8,613 nt of DNA from Xanthobacteraceae bacterium. Lineage in GTDB: Bacteria > Pseudomonadota > Alphaproteobacteria > Rhizobiales > Xanthobacteraceae. Made by a program: the position numbers and the translations under genes. Location: NCBI GenBank assembly GCA_030043335.1, contig JASHXX010000405.1, positions 1 through 8,613 of the forward strand. The letters are read 5' to 3'. The notes beneath the pieces are model-generated. The model saw nothing but the letters and a program-made list of their open reading frames with translations, was not told where the DNA came from and ran no database searches. This document shows positions 1-8,529 of this stretch, one piece after another (position 1 is the first letter of the stretch; the number at the start of each line of letters is the position of its first letter).

Positions 1-1
1 G

Positions 2-1848
2 GGCCTCTTGGCCGCGAGCTTCGCCGTCTGGGGCATCAACGACATTTTTCGAGGCTTCGGCCGCTCCACACTCGCCAAGATCGGCGGCACCGAAATCCCG
101 ATCGAGCAGTTTCGGCGCACCTACAACGAGCGCCTGCAGCGCCTCGGCAACCAGGTCGGCCACCCGGTGTCGGCGGAAGAGGCGAACCAGATCGGCCTTG
201 ATCGCCAGGTGCTCAGCGAGATGATCGTGGAGGCCGGGCTCGACCAGCGCGCACGGCAGATGCGGCTCGCCATTTCCGACGCCGAGATCGTGCGGCACAT
301 CACCACCGATCCGATGTTCCGGACCCCCGGCGGCACCTTCGACCGGGTGCGGTTCGAATATCTTTTGCGCAACGCCGGCTACTCCGAGCAGCGCTTCGTC
401 GCCGAGCAGCGGCGGGTGACGCTGCGCCAACAGATCCTGGGGTCGCTGTCGGCCGAGCTGCAAGCGCCGAAAACCTGGCTTGACGCCGTCAACCGGTTTC
501 AGAACGAAGAGCGCAGCGTCGAATACGTTGTGCTCGGTCCGGCGCAGGCCGGCGACATTCCGCAGCCGACCGCCGAGGACCTCAACAAGTATTTCGAGGC
601 GCGCAAGATCCTGTTCCGCGCGCCGGAGTACCGCAAGATCGTGACCGTGCAGGCGACGCCGGCGGAGCTCGGCAAGTGGATGGAAATCTCCGACGCCGAC
701 GTCAAACGCGCCTTCGACGAGCAGCGCAGCCGTTACGTCGCCCCGGAACGCCGCCACGTCGAGCAGATCATATTTCCGACCATGGCCGAGGCTGAGGCCG
801 CCGACGCGCGGATCAAAGGCGGCTTGAGCTTTGCCGCGCTCGCCGCCGAGCGCAATGCCAAGGAGGCGGACATCGATCTCGGCACCGTGACGAAATCGCA
901 GATCATCGACCCGGCCGTCGGCGAGGCCGCCTTCTCCCTCAAGGAGGGCGAAGTGAGCGCGCCGGTCCAGGGTCGTTTCGGCGCCGTGCTGGTGACCGTC
1001 ACCAAGATCGAGCCGGAAGAAACCAAGCCGTTCCCTGAGCTGGCGCCGCAGATCCGCAAGGACATCGCGGCCGAACGCGGCAAGGCCGAGGTGGCAAGCC
1101 TGCACGACAAGATCGAGGATGCGCGCGCCGGCGGCGCCACGTTGCAGGAGGCGGCCGAGAAGGTGAAGCTGCCGCTCGTCACCTACGAGGCGCTCGACCG
1201 TTCCGGCCGCGACCCCAAAGGCGAGCCGGTCAGCAACCTGCCGCACGCCGCCGAGGTGATCAACGGTGCCTTCCGCTCCGACGTCGGCGTCGACAATGAG
1301 CCGATCGAGGCTGACGGCGGCTACGTCTGGTACGAAGTCGCCGGTATTACCCCGGCGCATGATCGTACGTTGGAAGAGGTCAAGCCGCAGGTCGAGGAAG
1401 GCTGGCGCCAGAACGAAATCGCGTCCCGGCTCAAGGCCAAGGCAGCCGATTTCCTCGACAAGCTCAAGAGCGGCAACTCGCTCGACAGTCTTGCCGCTGC
1501 CGCCGATCTCAAGGTCGAGACCGTCGACAAGCTCAAGCGCAACAAGGGCAATGGCGCGATCTCGGCGGCGGCGCTCCATTCGATCTTCCGCACCGCTAAG
1601 GACGGGTTCGGCAGCGCGCCCGCCGACAATCCCGGCACGTGGACGGTGTTCCGCGTGACCGAGGTGACCGACCCGCGGGTCGACCCGAGCTCTGACGACA
1701 GTAAGCGCACCGCCGACGCGGTGCAGCGCCAGCTGACCGACGACATCTTCGGGCAATACGCGGCGTGGCTCGAGGATGAGCTCGGCACCACCGTCAATCG
1801 CTCCGCGCTGGCGCAAGCCGTAGGTAACGGCGCGCCGGACACCAATTG

Positions 1849-1849
<1 letters not shown>
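2..1849 (+). CDS. ppiD: PpiD/SurA-type membrane-anchored peptidylprolyl isomerase / periplasmic chaperone (5' partial)
   Basis: This gene is cut by the left edge. The frame is open from base 2, where GLLAASFAVWGI reads as the end of a transmembrane anchor followed by DIFRGFGRST, so I infer that only about 20 N-terminal residues are missing; a TTG at base 8 is not the real start. About 615 residues are visible. An N-terminal SurA_N-like chaperone region follows the anchor (roughly bases 60-500: GGTEIPIEQFRRTYNERL, then long charged helices). A parvulin-like domain lies at about 734-1034, opening with YVAPERRHVEQIIF and containing LGTVTKSQI and the strand GAVLVTVTKIEP. A second, degenerate PPIase-like half extends to about 1680. 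PpiD proteins are inner-membrane anchored and help fold proteins emerging from the Sec translocon; the parvulin domain is often catalytically weak. Family assignment is firm; enzymatic activity is not shown. The TGA overlaps the trpE start by one base. Confidence 0.88.
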
Positions 1850-3384
<1,535 letters not shown>

Positions 3385-3386
3385 CG

Positions 3387-3413
3387 GCGCTCGCCTAGAG
3401 CGGGAACGCTCGA
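3387..3413 (+). promoter_or_regulatory. Alternative short hairpins upstream of the DUF924 start codon
   Basis: In the 29-base gap after trpE, the arms CGCTC (3388-3392), GAGCG (3398-3402) and CGCTC (3407-3411) occur in that order. The middle arm can pair with either outer arm, giving a 5-bp stem with a 5-base loop or a 5-bp stem with a GGAA tetraloop. The weak ribosome-binding candidate GAGCGGGA (3398-3405) lies inside the switching region, three to ten bases before the ATG. This may affect translation of the downstream gene, or may be a trace of the short CTAGAGC-type intergenic palindromes that I recall from related genomes. Function is inferred only. Confidence 0.3.
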
Positions 3414-3959
3414 ATGAACCAGATCACAGCAGGCGAGATCATTTCGTTCTGGCGCGAAGCCGGTCCGGAAAAATGGTTCGAGCAGGACGAAGATTTCGAC
3501 CGCGCCATCCGGTCGCGGTTTCTTGCGGTGCACGAGGCGGCGGCACGCGGCGAGCTCGCGGCGTTCGAGGAAAGCGCCGAAGGCGCGCTCGCGCTCGTGC
3601 TTCTGCTCGACCAGTTTCCGCGCAACATGTTTCGCGGCAGTGCCCGCGCCTTCGCCACCGACCCGCTGGCGCGCGCGGTGGCGAACCGGGCGTTGGCCCG
3701 CGGCTTCGACCTCAAAACCGACGAACCAATGCGGCCGTTCTTCTATCTGCCGTTCATGCATTCCGAGCTCATCGCCGATCAGGAGCGCTGCGTCGGGCTC
3801 TATCAGGCTCTCGGCGATGCCGAGCAGTTGGGATATGCACTCACGCACCGCGATATCGTGGCGAAGTTTGGACGATTTCCGCATCGCAACCGCGCGCTGG
3901 GCCGCGCAACGACGCCGGCCGAACTGGAATTTCTGAACAGTGGCGGGTTCGAGGGGTAG
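3414..3959 (+). CDS. DUF924 family protein
   Basis: The 181-residue product matches the DUF924 family from end to end. It opens with the family-type IISFWREAGPEKWFEQDEDFD (residues 9-29; key residues FW, KWF and D29), then LLLDQFPRNMFRG (63-75), the AFATDPLAR segment (79-87), FFYLPFMHSE (109-118) and the C-terminal signature HRDIVAKFGRFPHRN (145-159) followed by LGR (162-164). The family is small, soluble, alpha-helical and TPR-like, and has no established biochemical role that I can name. There is no signal peptide or membrane segment, so it is probably cytoplasmic. The ATG at 3414 gives the usual family start. It lies 29 bp after trpE and could be read from the same transcript, but nothing in it suggests a tryptophan-related job. 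Family assignment is firm; function is unknown. Confidence 0.9.
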   Translation: MNQITAGEIISFWREAGPEKWFEQDEDFDRAIRSRFLAVHEAAARGELAAFEESAEGALALVLLLDQFPRNMFRGSARAFATDPLARAVANRALARGFDLKTDEPMRPFFYLPFMHSELIADQERCVGLYQALGDAEQLGYALTHRDIVAKFGRFPHRNRALGRATTPAELEFLNSGGFEG

Positions 3960-3970
3960 CGAGCGGCGCT

Positions 3971-3984
3971 GCAGCCCTTGCTGC
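3971..3984 (+). terminator. Small hairpin after the DUF924 gene (possible terminator)
   Basis: GCAGC (3971-3975) and GCTGC (3980-3984) form a perfect 5-bp stem with a CCTT loop, starting 11 bases after the DUF924 stop. There is no T-run, so it is not a canonical intrinsic terminator, and short GC-rich stems are common by chance here. The rest of 3960-4108 shows one further 5-bp hairpin (GCCGG 4071-4075 / CCGGC 4080-4084) and no convincing promoter. Confidence 0.2.
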
Positions 3985-4095
3985 GCGGCCGGTCCGGCGA
4001 ACCTCGCCATCGACCGCGCCGGCGCGGCCCGCTAGTCTGGGGTTGCGGACAACATGGGATTGCTGAAGCGGCCGGCCGACCGGCGTCCCATCAAC

Positions 4096-4100
4096 AAGGA
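4096..4100 (+). promoter_or_regulatory. Ribosome-binding site of the acyl-CoA ligase gene
   Basis: AAGGA lies 8 bases before the ATG at 4109 and 5 bases before an in-frame GTG at 4106. The spacing favours the ATG as the start. Confidence 0.65.
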
Positions 4101-4108
4101 CAGGTGTG

Positions 4109-5812
4109 ATGGCGTATGTGTGGGAAAAATCTTATCCACCGGGCGTATCCTGGGACGCTCCGCTGCCGCCGGCAGTGCCGCTCGAAAGCCTTCTCGAGAC
4201 GGCGGCGAGCAAATGGCCGCAGCGTATTGCGCTCGACTTCTACGATCGCACGTTCACCTTTCGCGAGCTCCATGAGCTCGCGGCGCGCGCCGCCAAGGGC
4301 CTGCAGGCGCTCGGCGTCGGGCCCGGCGTGCATGTCGGATTGCACCTGCCGAATACGCCGCATTTCGTGATCGCGTTCTTCGCCGTGCTGATGGCGGGCG
4401 GGCGCGTGGTCGATTTCAGTCCGCTTTCTGCGCCGCGCGAGCTCAAATATCAGATCGCGGACGCCGAGACCCAGGTGATGATTACGCTCGGGCTGCCGGC
4501 GCTCTATCCGCAGATCGCGGCGCTTAAAGGAACCGCCAAGTTTGCGACGCTCGTCGTCTGCAGCATTGCCGACTTCCTGCCGGCGCCGGTCGCGGCCGCG
4601 TTCGGAGCGCCGGCGGAGCGCCTCGACGGCGCCGGGCGCGAAGTCGATTTTGCGGCGCTGATCGCCAATGACGGTGCGTTCACGCCCCACCCGCACGGCC
4701 CGCTCGAAGACGAGGTCGCCGTGCTGCAATATACCGGCGGCACCACCGGCCAGCCCAAGGGGGCGATGCTCACGCACGCCAATTTCTGCGCGGTGATCAA
4801 CATCTTCAACCACTGGAACGCGCTGGGTGGGGACGAGGAGCCGGAAAAGACGCTCGGAGTGTTGCCGCTGTTCCACATTTTCGGCCTCACCTTCATCATG
4901 CTGCTGTCCGTCGCCAATGGCGCAGTTGTGGTGCTGCACATTCGCTTCGATCCCGACCGTGTGCTCGCCGACATCGCCCGCAAGAAGATCACGGCGTTCC
5001 CGGCGGTCCCGACCATGTACACCGCTCTCGTCAATCATCCGAAGGTCAAGGAGTTCGACCTCTCCTCGGTCTGGATGTGGAGTTCCGGCGGCGCGCCGCT
5101 GCCGCTCGAGGTGCAGCAGCGCTTCGAAGAGCTGACCGGCATCGCGCCGAAGGAAGGTTATGGTCTGACCGAAACCGCGCCGCTCGGCACGCTGCAGATC
5201 AACGACGGGCCGACGCGGCAAGGCAGCGTCGGGCTGCCGGCGCCCCATACTATTCTGGAAGTGGTCGATCTCGAGACCGGCACCAAGGTGCTGCCGGTCG
5301 GCGAGAAGGGCGAGATTTGCTTCCGTGGGCCGCAGGTGATGAAGGGCTACTGGAAGAAACCGGAGGCCACCGAGGAGGCTTTCCGGGGCGGCCGCTTTCA
5401 CACCGGCGACATCGGCTTTCTTGACCAGGACGGTTTCGTCACGATCGCCGACCGCAAGAAGGACATGATCCTGTCCGGCGGCTTCAACGTGTTCCCGCGC
5501 AATATCGAGGAGGCGATCTACGAGCATCCCGCGGTCGCCGAGGTCACCGTGATCGGCGTCCCCGATGCCTATCGCGGCCAGTCGGCCAAGGCATTCATCG
5601 CGCTCAAGCCCGGACACGCGCCATTCGGGATCGACGAGCTCAAGGCGTTCCTCGCCGACCGGCTCGCGAAATACGAGATGCCGACCGAGATGGAGATTCG
5701 TTCGAGCCTGCCGAAGACGCCGGTCGGGAAACTGTCCAAGAAGGAACTCGTGGCCGAAGAGATCGCCAAACGGCAAGCGGCCGACACGCTGCCGGCGGCC
5801 GGGCGGGCGTGA
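4109..5812 (+). CDS. Long-chain (or dicarboxylate) acyl-CoA ligase, ANL superfamily
   Basis: This enzyme activates a carboxylic acid with ATP to an acyl-adenylate and then transfers it to CoA. The 567-residue product carries the full set of adenylate-forming motifs: the phosphate-binding loop YTGGTTGQPKG (residues 208-218), GYGLTET (350-356), HTGD with Asp434 for ribose binding (431-434), the hinge region DRKKDMILSGGFNVFPRNIE (448-467), and PKTPVGKLSKKEL (535-547) with the presumed catalytic Lys541. The large N-terminal domain covers about 25-430 and the mobile C-terminal domain about 440-550. Length and the FNVFPRNIE form resemble FadD-type long-chain ligases; PimA-type dicarboxylate ligases of this bacterial group are also similar, so I give no symbol and leave the chain length open. 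There is no signal peptide; it is cytoplasmic or membrane-peripheral. The Sel1 gene follows after 2 bases, suggesting co-translation. Confidence 0.92.
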   Translation: MAYVWEKSYPPGVSWDAPLPPAVPLESLLETAASKWPQRIALDFYDRTFTFRELHELAARAAKGLQALGVGPGVHVGLHLPNTPHFVIAFFAVLMAGGRVVDFSPLSAPRELKYQIADAETQVMITLGLPALYPQIAALKGTAKFATLVVCSIADFLPAPVAAAFGAPAERLDGAGREVDFAALIANDGAFTPHPHGPLEDEVAVLQYTGGTTGQPKGAMLTHANFCAVINIFNHWNALGGDEEPEKTLGVLPLFHIFGLTFIMLLSVANGAVVVLHIRFDPDRVLADIARKKITAFPAVPTMYTALVNHPKVKEFDLSSVWMWSSGGAPLPLEVQQRFEELTGIAPKEGYGLTETAPLGTLQINDGPTRQGSVGLPAPHTILEVVDLETGTKVLPVGEKGEICFRGPQVMKGYWKKPEATEEAFRGGRFHTGDIGFLDQDGFVTIADRKKDMILSGGFNVFPRNIEEAIYEHPAVAEVTVIGVPDAYRGQSAKAFIALKPGHAPFGIDELKAFLADRLAKYEMPTEMEIRSSLPKTPVGKLSKKELVAEEIAKRQAADTLPAAGRA

Positions 5813-5814
5813 CA

Positions 5815-6669
5815 ATGCGACGGCGATCTGCCGCGGCTGCGATCATTTGCGGCTTCGGCGCCGCCGTGCTGGCGCTCAGCAGCGCTTTTCATGCGCTGGC
5901 TCGCGATCAATCGGCGGATCTCGTGCTCTGCGATCGCGTTGCCGCCGATCCGACCGATCCCGACAAGCCGGCCGACGTGGGCGGCGTTTCCCAGATCGCC
6001 GCCTCCGATGTCGCGACCGCGATCAAATTCTGCAAGATCGCGGCGGCAGGATCGCGGCGCGCGCTTTATGAGCTCGGTCGCGCCTATGCGGCCGGCGGGC
6101 AAATGCCGGAAGCGATCGGCGCCTATCGCAAGGCGGCCGACAAGGGCAGCAGCGCGGCGATGGTCGAACTCGGCGTCCTCCTCGCCGCCGGATCCGGCGT
6201 CGCCAAGGACGAGGCGCAGGCGCGCGTTTTGTTCGAGCGCGCCGCCAAAGCCGGCAATGCGCGCGGCGCCACGAATCTTGCCGCCATCGCGGGAAGTGGT
6301 GGCGCACCCTCGGATCCCGCGGAAGCGCGGGCCTTGCTGTCGAAGACCGCGGAAACGAATTCTCCGGAAGCGCAGTTTCAGCTCGGCCTGATGCTGGCGA
6401 ACGGCATCGGCGGCCCGAAAGACGACGTTGCCGCGCGTACGATGTTCGAAAAAGCCGCCGCGCAGGGCAATGCCGATGCGCTCGATTGGATGGGTTCGTT
6501 CGCCGAGAACGGCCGAGGCGGGCCGCAGGATGCCAACGCCGCCAAAGCCTTTTACGAGAAGGCCGCGGCGCTCGGCAATGAAGACGCCAAAGCCGCGCTG
6601 CGGCGCCTGAAATGCCCCTGGGTGCTCAAGGACAAGCGCGGCAATGTCTTGACCGACATTTGTCTCTAG
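5815..6669 (+). CDS. Secreted Sel1/TPR-like repeat protein
   Basis: The 284-residue product starts with a clear signal peptide (MRRRS, then a hydrophobic stretch, with a cleavage site after FHALA at about residue 29). The body is a string of Sel1-like helical repeats of about 36 residues: a degenerate first one (79-111), then about 112-147, 148-183, 184-219 and 220-255, with typical endings such as YRKAADKG, FERAAKAGN, FEKAAAQGN and YEKAAALGN. Such solenoids usually mediate protein-protein contacts, here in the periplasm or outside. Four cysteines in the mature part (C39, C73, C267, C283) could form two disulfides, one at each end. The C-terminal cap CPWVLKDKRGNVLTDICL is not a Sel1 repeat. 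I chose the ATG at 5815, 2 bases after the ligase stop; a GTG at 5809 overlapping that stop is possible. No catalytic motif is visible; the partner is unknown. Confidence 0.85.
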   Translation: MRRRSAAAAIICGFGAAVLALSSAFHALARDQSADLVLCDRVAADPTDPDKPADVGGVSQIAASDVATAIKFCKIAAAGSRRALYELGRAYAAGGQMPEAIGAYRKAADKGSSAAMVELGVLLAAGSGVAKDEAQARVLFERAAKAGNARGATNLAAIAGSGGAPSDPAEARALLSKTAETNSPEAQFQLGLMLANGIGGPKDDVAARTMFEKAAAQGNADALDWMGSFAENGRGGPQDANAAKAFYEKAAALGNEDAKAALRRLKCPWVLKDKRGNVLTDICL

Positions 6670-6684
6670 CGCGACGCTTTGGCT

Positions 6685-6716
6685 CGCTCATTGGCTACCG
6701 GCGCCGCAGTTGAGCG
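6685..6716 (+). terminator. Weak inverted repeat downstream of the Sel1 gene
   Basis: CGCTCA (6685-6690) and TGAGCG (6711-6716) form a 6-bp stem. The 20-base loop contains the self-complementary CGGCGCCG. It sits 15 bases after the Sel1 stop and lacks a T-run, so a role in ending the ligase-Sel1 transcript is only a guess. Confidence 0.22.
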
Positions 6717-6742
6717 ACAAGAGCCGGGCCCAGGGCTTCACA

Positions 6743-6771
6743 TTGATCGGGGCGTTAGCTGGGACGATGAT
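6743..6771 (+). promoter_or_regulatory. Candidate sigma70-type promoter for the Cys-rich peptide gene
   Basis: TTGATC (6743-6748) and GATGAT (6766-6771) are separated by 17 bases; each matches four of six consensus positions. Transcription would start near 6778, leaving a leader of about 20 bases with GAGG (6787-6790) 7 bases before the ATG. The match is weak and untested. Confidence 0.25.
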
Positions 6772-6797
6772 GGTCCGACATATGATGAGGCACGACT

Positions 6798-7020
6798 ATG
6801 AGAAAGCTTTTTATCGCGATCAGCGCGTCCTTGCTTCTGGTCACAGTGCATGACGCACCGGCTTCAGCGACGAGCTGCTCCAGCAGATACGGAACCTGCC
6901 TGCGCGTGCCCTCATGGAGAGCGCTGCTCGTCTGCGTGCGCGCGGGTCTTCGCCAAGTGCATGCGAACCGGATGCTGGTCAAGCATGATTGAACACAGGT
7001 GCGGGTACGCGAGACGGTAA
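6798..7020 (+). pseudogene. Small secreted Cys-rich protein, apparently frameshifted
   Basis: The ATG at 6798 has GAGG 7 bases upstream and begins a good signal peptide (MRKLFIAISASLLLV, cleavage after PASA at residue 24), then SCSSRYGTCLRV. As it stands, the frame then gives an unremarkable tail and stops at 6990-6992 (64 residues). From 6907 the neighbouring frame instead reads CPHGERCSSAC, ARVFAKC, MRTGCWSS and HRCGYARR and stops with TAA at 7018-7020. Joining the two at about 6906-6908 gives about 73-74 residues with eight mature cysteines (spacings x6, about x3, x5, x3, x6, x4, x8). The simplest explanation is loss of two bases from a GTGTG tract, now GTG at 6906-6908, or one extra base there. 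This could be a real pseudogene, a sequencing error or, less likely, programmed frameshifting. The joined form resembles small secreted TGCW-containing proteins I recall from Bradyrhizobium relatives; that link is from memory. Function is unknown. Confidence 0.62.
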
Positions 7021-7021
7021 G

Positions 7022-7040
7022 GGAGCCTATGGGCTGCTCC
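7022..7040. terminator. Hairpin between convergent genes (possible terminator)
   Basis: GGAGC (7022-7026) and GCTCC (7036-7040) form a 5-bp stem starting one base after the TAA at 7018-7020. An alternative inner pairing, AGCC (7024-7027) with GGCT (7032-7035), is possible. It sits between the convergent Cys-rich peptide gene and the GH5 gene, where a bidirectional terminator would be expected, but there is no T-run on either side. Confidence 0.25.
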
Positions 7041-7066
7041 GGCCGAACGCGCGCAGGCCAGATACG

Positions 7067-8311
7067 CTAAGGCACGACCAGGCCGAGCGAGTTGATGTAG
7101 TCGGCATTGACGCGAACGTTCTTGAACTTGGCGGCCTCGAGATAAGCGTTGACGATCGCTTGCGCCTCTTCGCGCGTCGGCAGCGGGGCGCTGGCGGAGC
7201 TGCCCGCGTCGGCGATCAGATCCCAACCCTCGGGCTTCTGAATTGAGACCACGGAGAGGTCGGAGTCGAGGTTCTTATAGGGCCAGAAGCACCAGCCGAG
7301 GCCGAACCGCTCCTGCAGCCGGTGGAACTTGTCGTTCCAGCCGTTGTTGAATTCGCCGGTCTCGCCGATGAACACCGGGATGTTCCAGCGATTGCTGAAG
7401 TCGAGATAGCTCTGCAGCCCGTCGCGAGTCGGGTTGATCCAGAACTTGTGGTAGGTGTAAACCGCGTTGCTGTCGAACGGCCGATCGAATACCGCGAAGT
7501 TCGTGCCCCATTGCGCGCCTTCGAGCAGCACGACGTGGTTCTGATCGACGCTGCGAATGGCGGCCACGATGTCGCGATAGAGCGGCTCGAGCTGCGGGTT
7601 CAGATACTCGACGTCGCTGTAGGGCGAGATCGGCTCGTTCAGGAGGTCGTAGCCGAGGACGGCGGTTTCGGCTTGGTAACGCGCGGCGAGCTTTTGCCAC
7701 AGCGCGATGGTGCGCTGGCGATTTTGCGGCACGTAGAAGGTGAGCGGAAAGCCCGGGCCGTCGTCGTGATTGACTCCGGTCTGGCCGCCGGGCGCGGCGT
7801 GCAGGTCGACGATGACGCGCAGGCCGGAGTCACGGCACCATTGGACGAGGCGATCGAGGAGCGGCCAGCCCGCGGCCTCGTAGCGGTCGGCGGCTTCATC
7901 GCCGGGCTCGGTGAGGAGCCGCCAATTCAGCGGGACGCGCACGGTGTTGAAGCCCGCCGCCTTGATGAAGCGGACATCCTCCTCGGTGATGTAGACGTCG
8001 CGAAATTTCGTCCAGAACCGGGATGCGTCTTCGGGGCCGATCAGGGTTGCGAAGAAGCCCGCGATCTCGCTCGGACTGCGGGCTTGCTTGAACTTGAACA
8101 TGTAGCCTTCGGGCACCAGCCAGTTGCCGAGGTTGATGCCCTTGATGACAAAAGTCTCGCCGCGGCCATCGACCAGCCGCCTGCCCTCGGCATGGATGAA
8201 GTTAGGGCTTGCGGCGGCCGCAGGCGCCTGGCCGGAGACAAGGCCCAGGACAAACGCCAAGGTGCCGAGCCTCGAGGTCCACCGACCAAAAGCTGCACCG
8301 ACCGCGTTCAT
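7067..8311 (-). CDS. Secreted glycoside hydrolase family 5 protein (putative beta-glucanase)
   Basis: The 414-residue product has a signal peptide (MNAVGAAFGRWTSR, hydrophobic LGTLAFVLGLVSG, likely cleavage in the APAAAA region around residue 34) and then one GH5 TIM-barrel domain. GH5 landmarks appear in order: GINLGNWLVPEG (58-69), NTVRVPLNW with Arg125 (122-130), DLHAAPGGQTG with His171 (169-179), YDLLNEP with the presumed acid/base Glu226 (221-227), YTYHKFW with His288 (285-291), FIGETGEF with the presumed nucleophile Glu317 (314-321), and WCFWPYK with Trp343 (340-346). GINLGNWL and the HAAPGGQTG loop resemble exo-beta-1,3-glucanase-like GH5 members, so a beta-1,3/1,6-glucan substrate is possible but not proven. 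No carbohydrate-binding module is visible. The frame stays open upstream to 8449, but only the ATG at 8311 has both a good Shine-Dalgarno sequence and a normal signal peptide immediately after it. Confidence 0.87.
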   Translation of the reverse strand: MNAVGAAFGRWTSRLGTLAFVLGLVSGQAPAAAASPNFIHAEGRRLVDGRGETFVIKGINLGNWLVPEGYMFKFKQARSPSEIAGFFATLIGPEDASRFWTKFRDVYITEEDVRFIKAAGFNTVRVPLNWRLLTEPGDEAADRYEAAGWPLLDRLVQWCRDSGLRVIVDLHAAPGGQTGVNHDDGPGFPLTFYVPQNRQRTIALWQKLAARYQAETAVLGYDLLNEPISPYSDVEYLNPQLEPLYRDIVAAIRSVDQNHVVLLEGAQWGTNFAVFDRPFDSNAVYTYHKFWINPTRDGLQSYLDFSNRWNIPVFIGETGEFNNGWNDKFHRLQERFGLGWCFWPYKNLDSDLSVVSIQKPEGWDLIADAGSSASAPLPTREEAQAIVNAYLEAAKFKNVRVNADYINSLGLVVP

Positions 8312-8319
8312 CGGCCGGG

Positions 8320-8325
8320 TCCTTT
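8320..8325 (-). promoter_or_regulatory. Ribosome-binding site deciding the GH5 start
   Basis: On the minus strand AAAGGA lies 8 bases before the ATG at 8311. The upstream in-frame ATG at 8356 has no comparable site and would put a charged, arginine-rich stretch before the signal peptide. Confidence 0.75.
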
Positions 8326-8386
8326 GGCGGTCGCGCCGAAACAGAAAACGTGCCATCGGTAGTGGCGCCCATGCGCCGGGGGCCTG

Positions 8387-8456
8387 TTCTGGTTTTTGCA
8401 GCGGCTGGTTTCGAGCCGGTTCCTTTGCACTGCAAGCGGCAAAAACCATACCAGAA
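8387..8456. promoter_or_regulatory. Nested inverted repeats in the divergent intergenic region
   Basis: GGTTTTTGC (8391-8399) is an exact inverted match of GCAAAAACC (8439-8447). The arms continue outward as TTCTGG (8387-8392) and CCAGAA (8451-8456) if a small bulge is allowed. Inside lie CGGCT (8402-8406) / AGCCG (8414-8418) and the odd-length palindrome TTGCA-C-TGCAA (8425-8435). The region lies between the GH5 gene and the rightward gene at 8530, which suits an operator shared by two divergent promoters. I could not place confident -35/-10 boxes on either strand. Confidence 0.4.
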
Positions 8457-8509
8457 GCGGACCCATTGCCAATCGCGCCGACGCGCAGACTGCGCCCCGG
8501 CCGCCGACC

Positions 8510-8518
8510 AGGAGGAGG
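8510..8518 (+). promoter_or_regulatory. Strong Shine-Dalgarno sequence for the right-edge gene
   Basis: AGGAGGAGG ends 11 bases before the ATG at 8530, slightly long spacing. A further AGG at 8521-8523 is closer. An in-frame ATG at 8539 is the alternative start but is farther from the purine-rich stretch. Confidence 0.55.
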
Positions 8519-8529
8519 TTAGGTTATCG

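Noticed and set aside
1846..1848. TTG as the trpE start
   Set aside because: It is followed directly by an ATG at 1849 that makes the usual stop-start overlap; the TTG adds only one residue and has no better ribosome-binding site.
4054..4275. A 73-codon plus-strand open frame starting before the acyl-CoA ligase
   Set aside because: It runs mostly inside the ligase gene in another frame, has no ribosome-binding site and no recognisable domain.
4091..5815. A 574-codon open frame on the minus strand covering the whole acyl-CoA ligase gene
   Set aside because: The plus-strand frame has every ANL motif in order. The antisense translation is Arg/Gly/His-rich without recognisable domains, as expected from GC-rich codon bias that removes stops in the opposing frame.
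7322..8362. A 346-codon plus-strand open frame opposite the GH5 gene
   Set aside because: The GH5 catalytic motifs on the minus strand are unambiguous. The plus-strand product is Val/Glu/Arg-rich with no domain.
8312..8449. A 46-residue N-terminal extension of the GH5 protein
   Set aside because: The extra residues are Pro/Arg-rich and have no ribosome-binding site. The ATG at 8311 has AAAGGA at the right spacing and starts a normal signal peptide.
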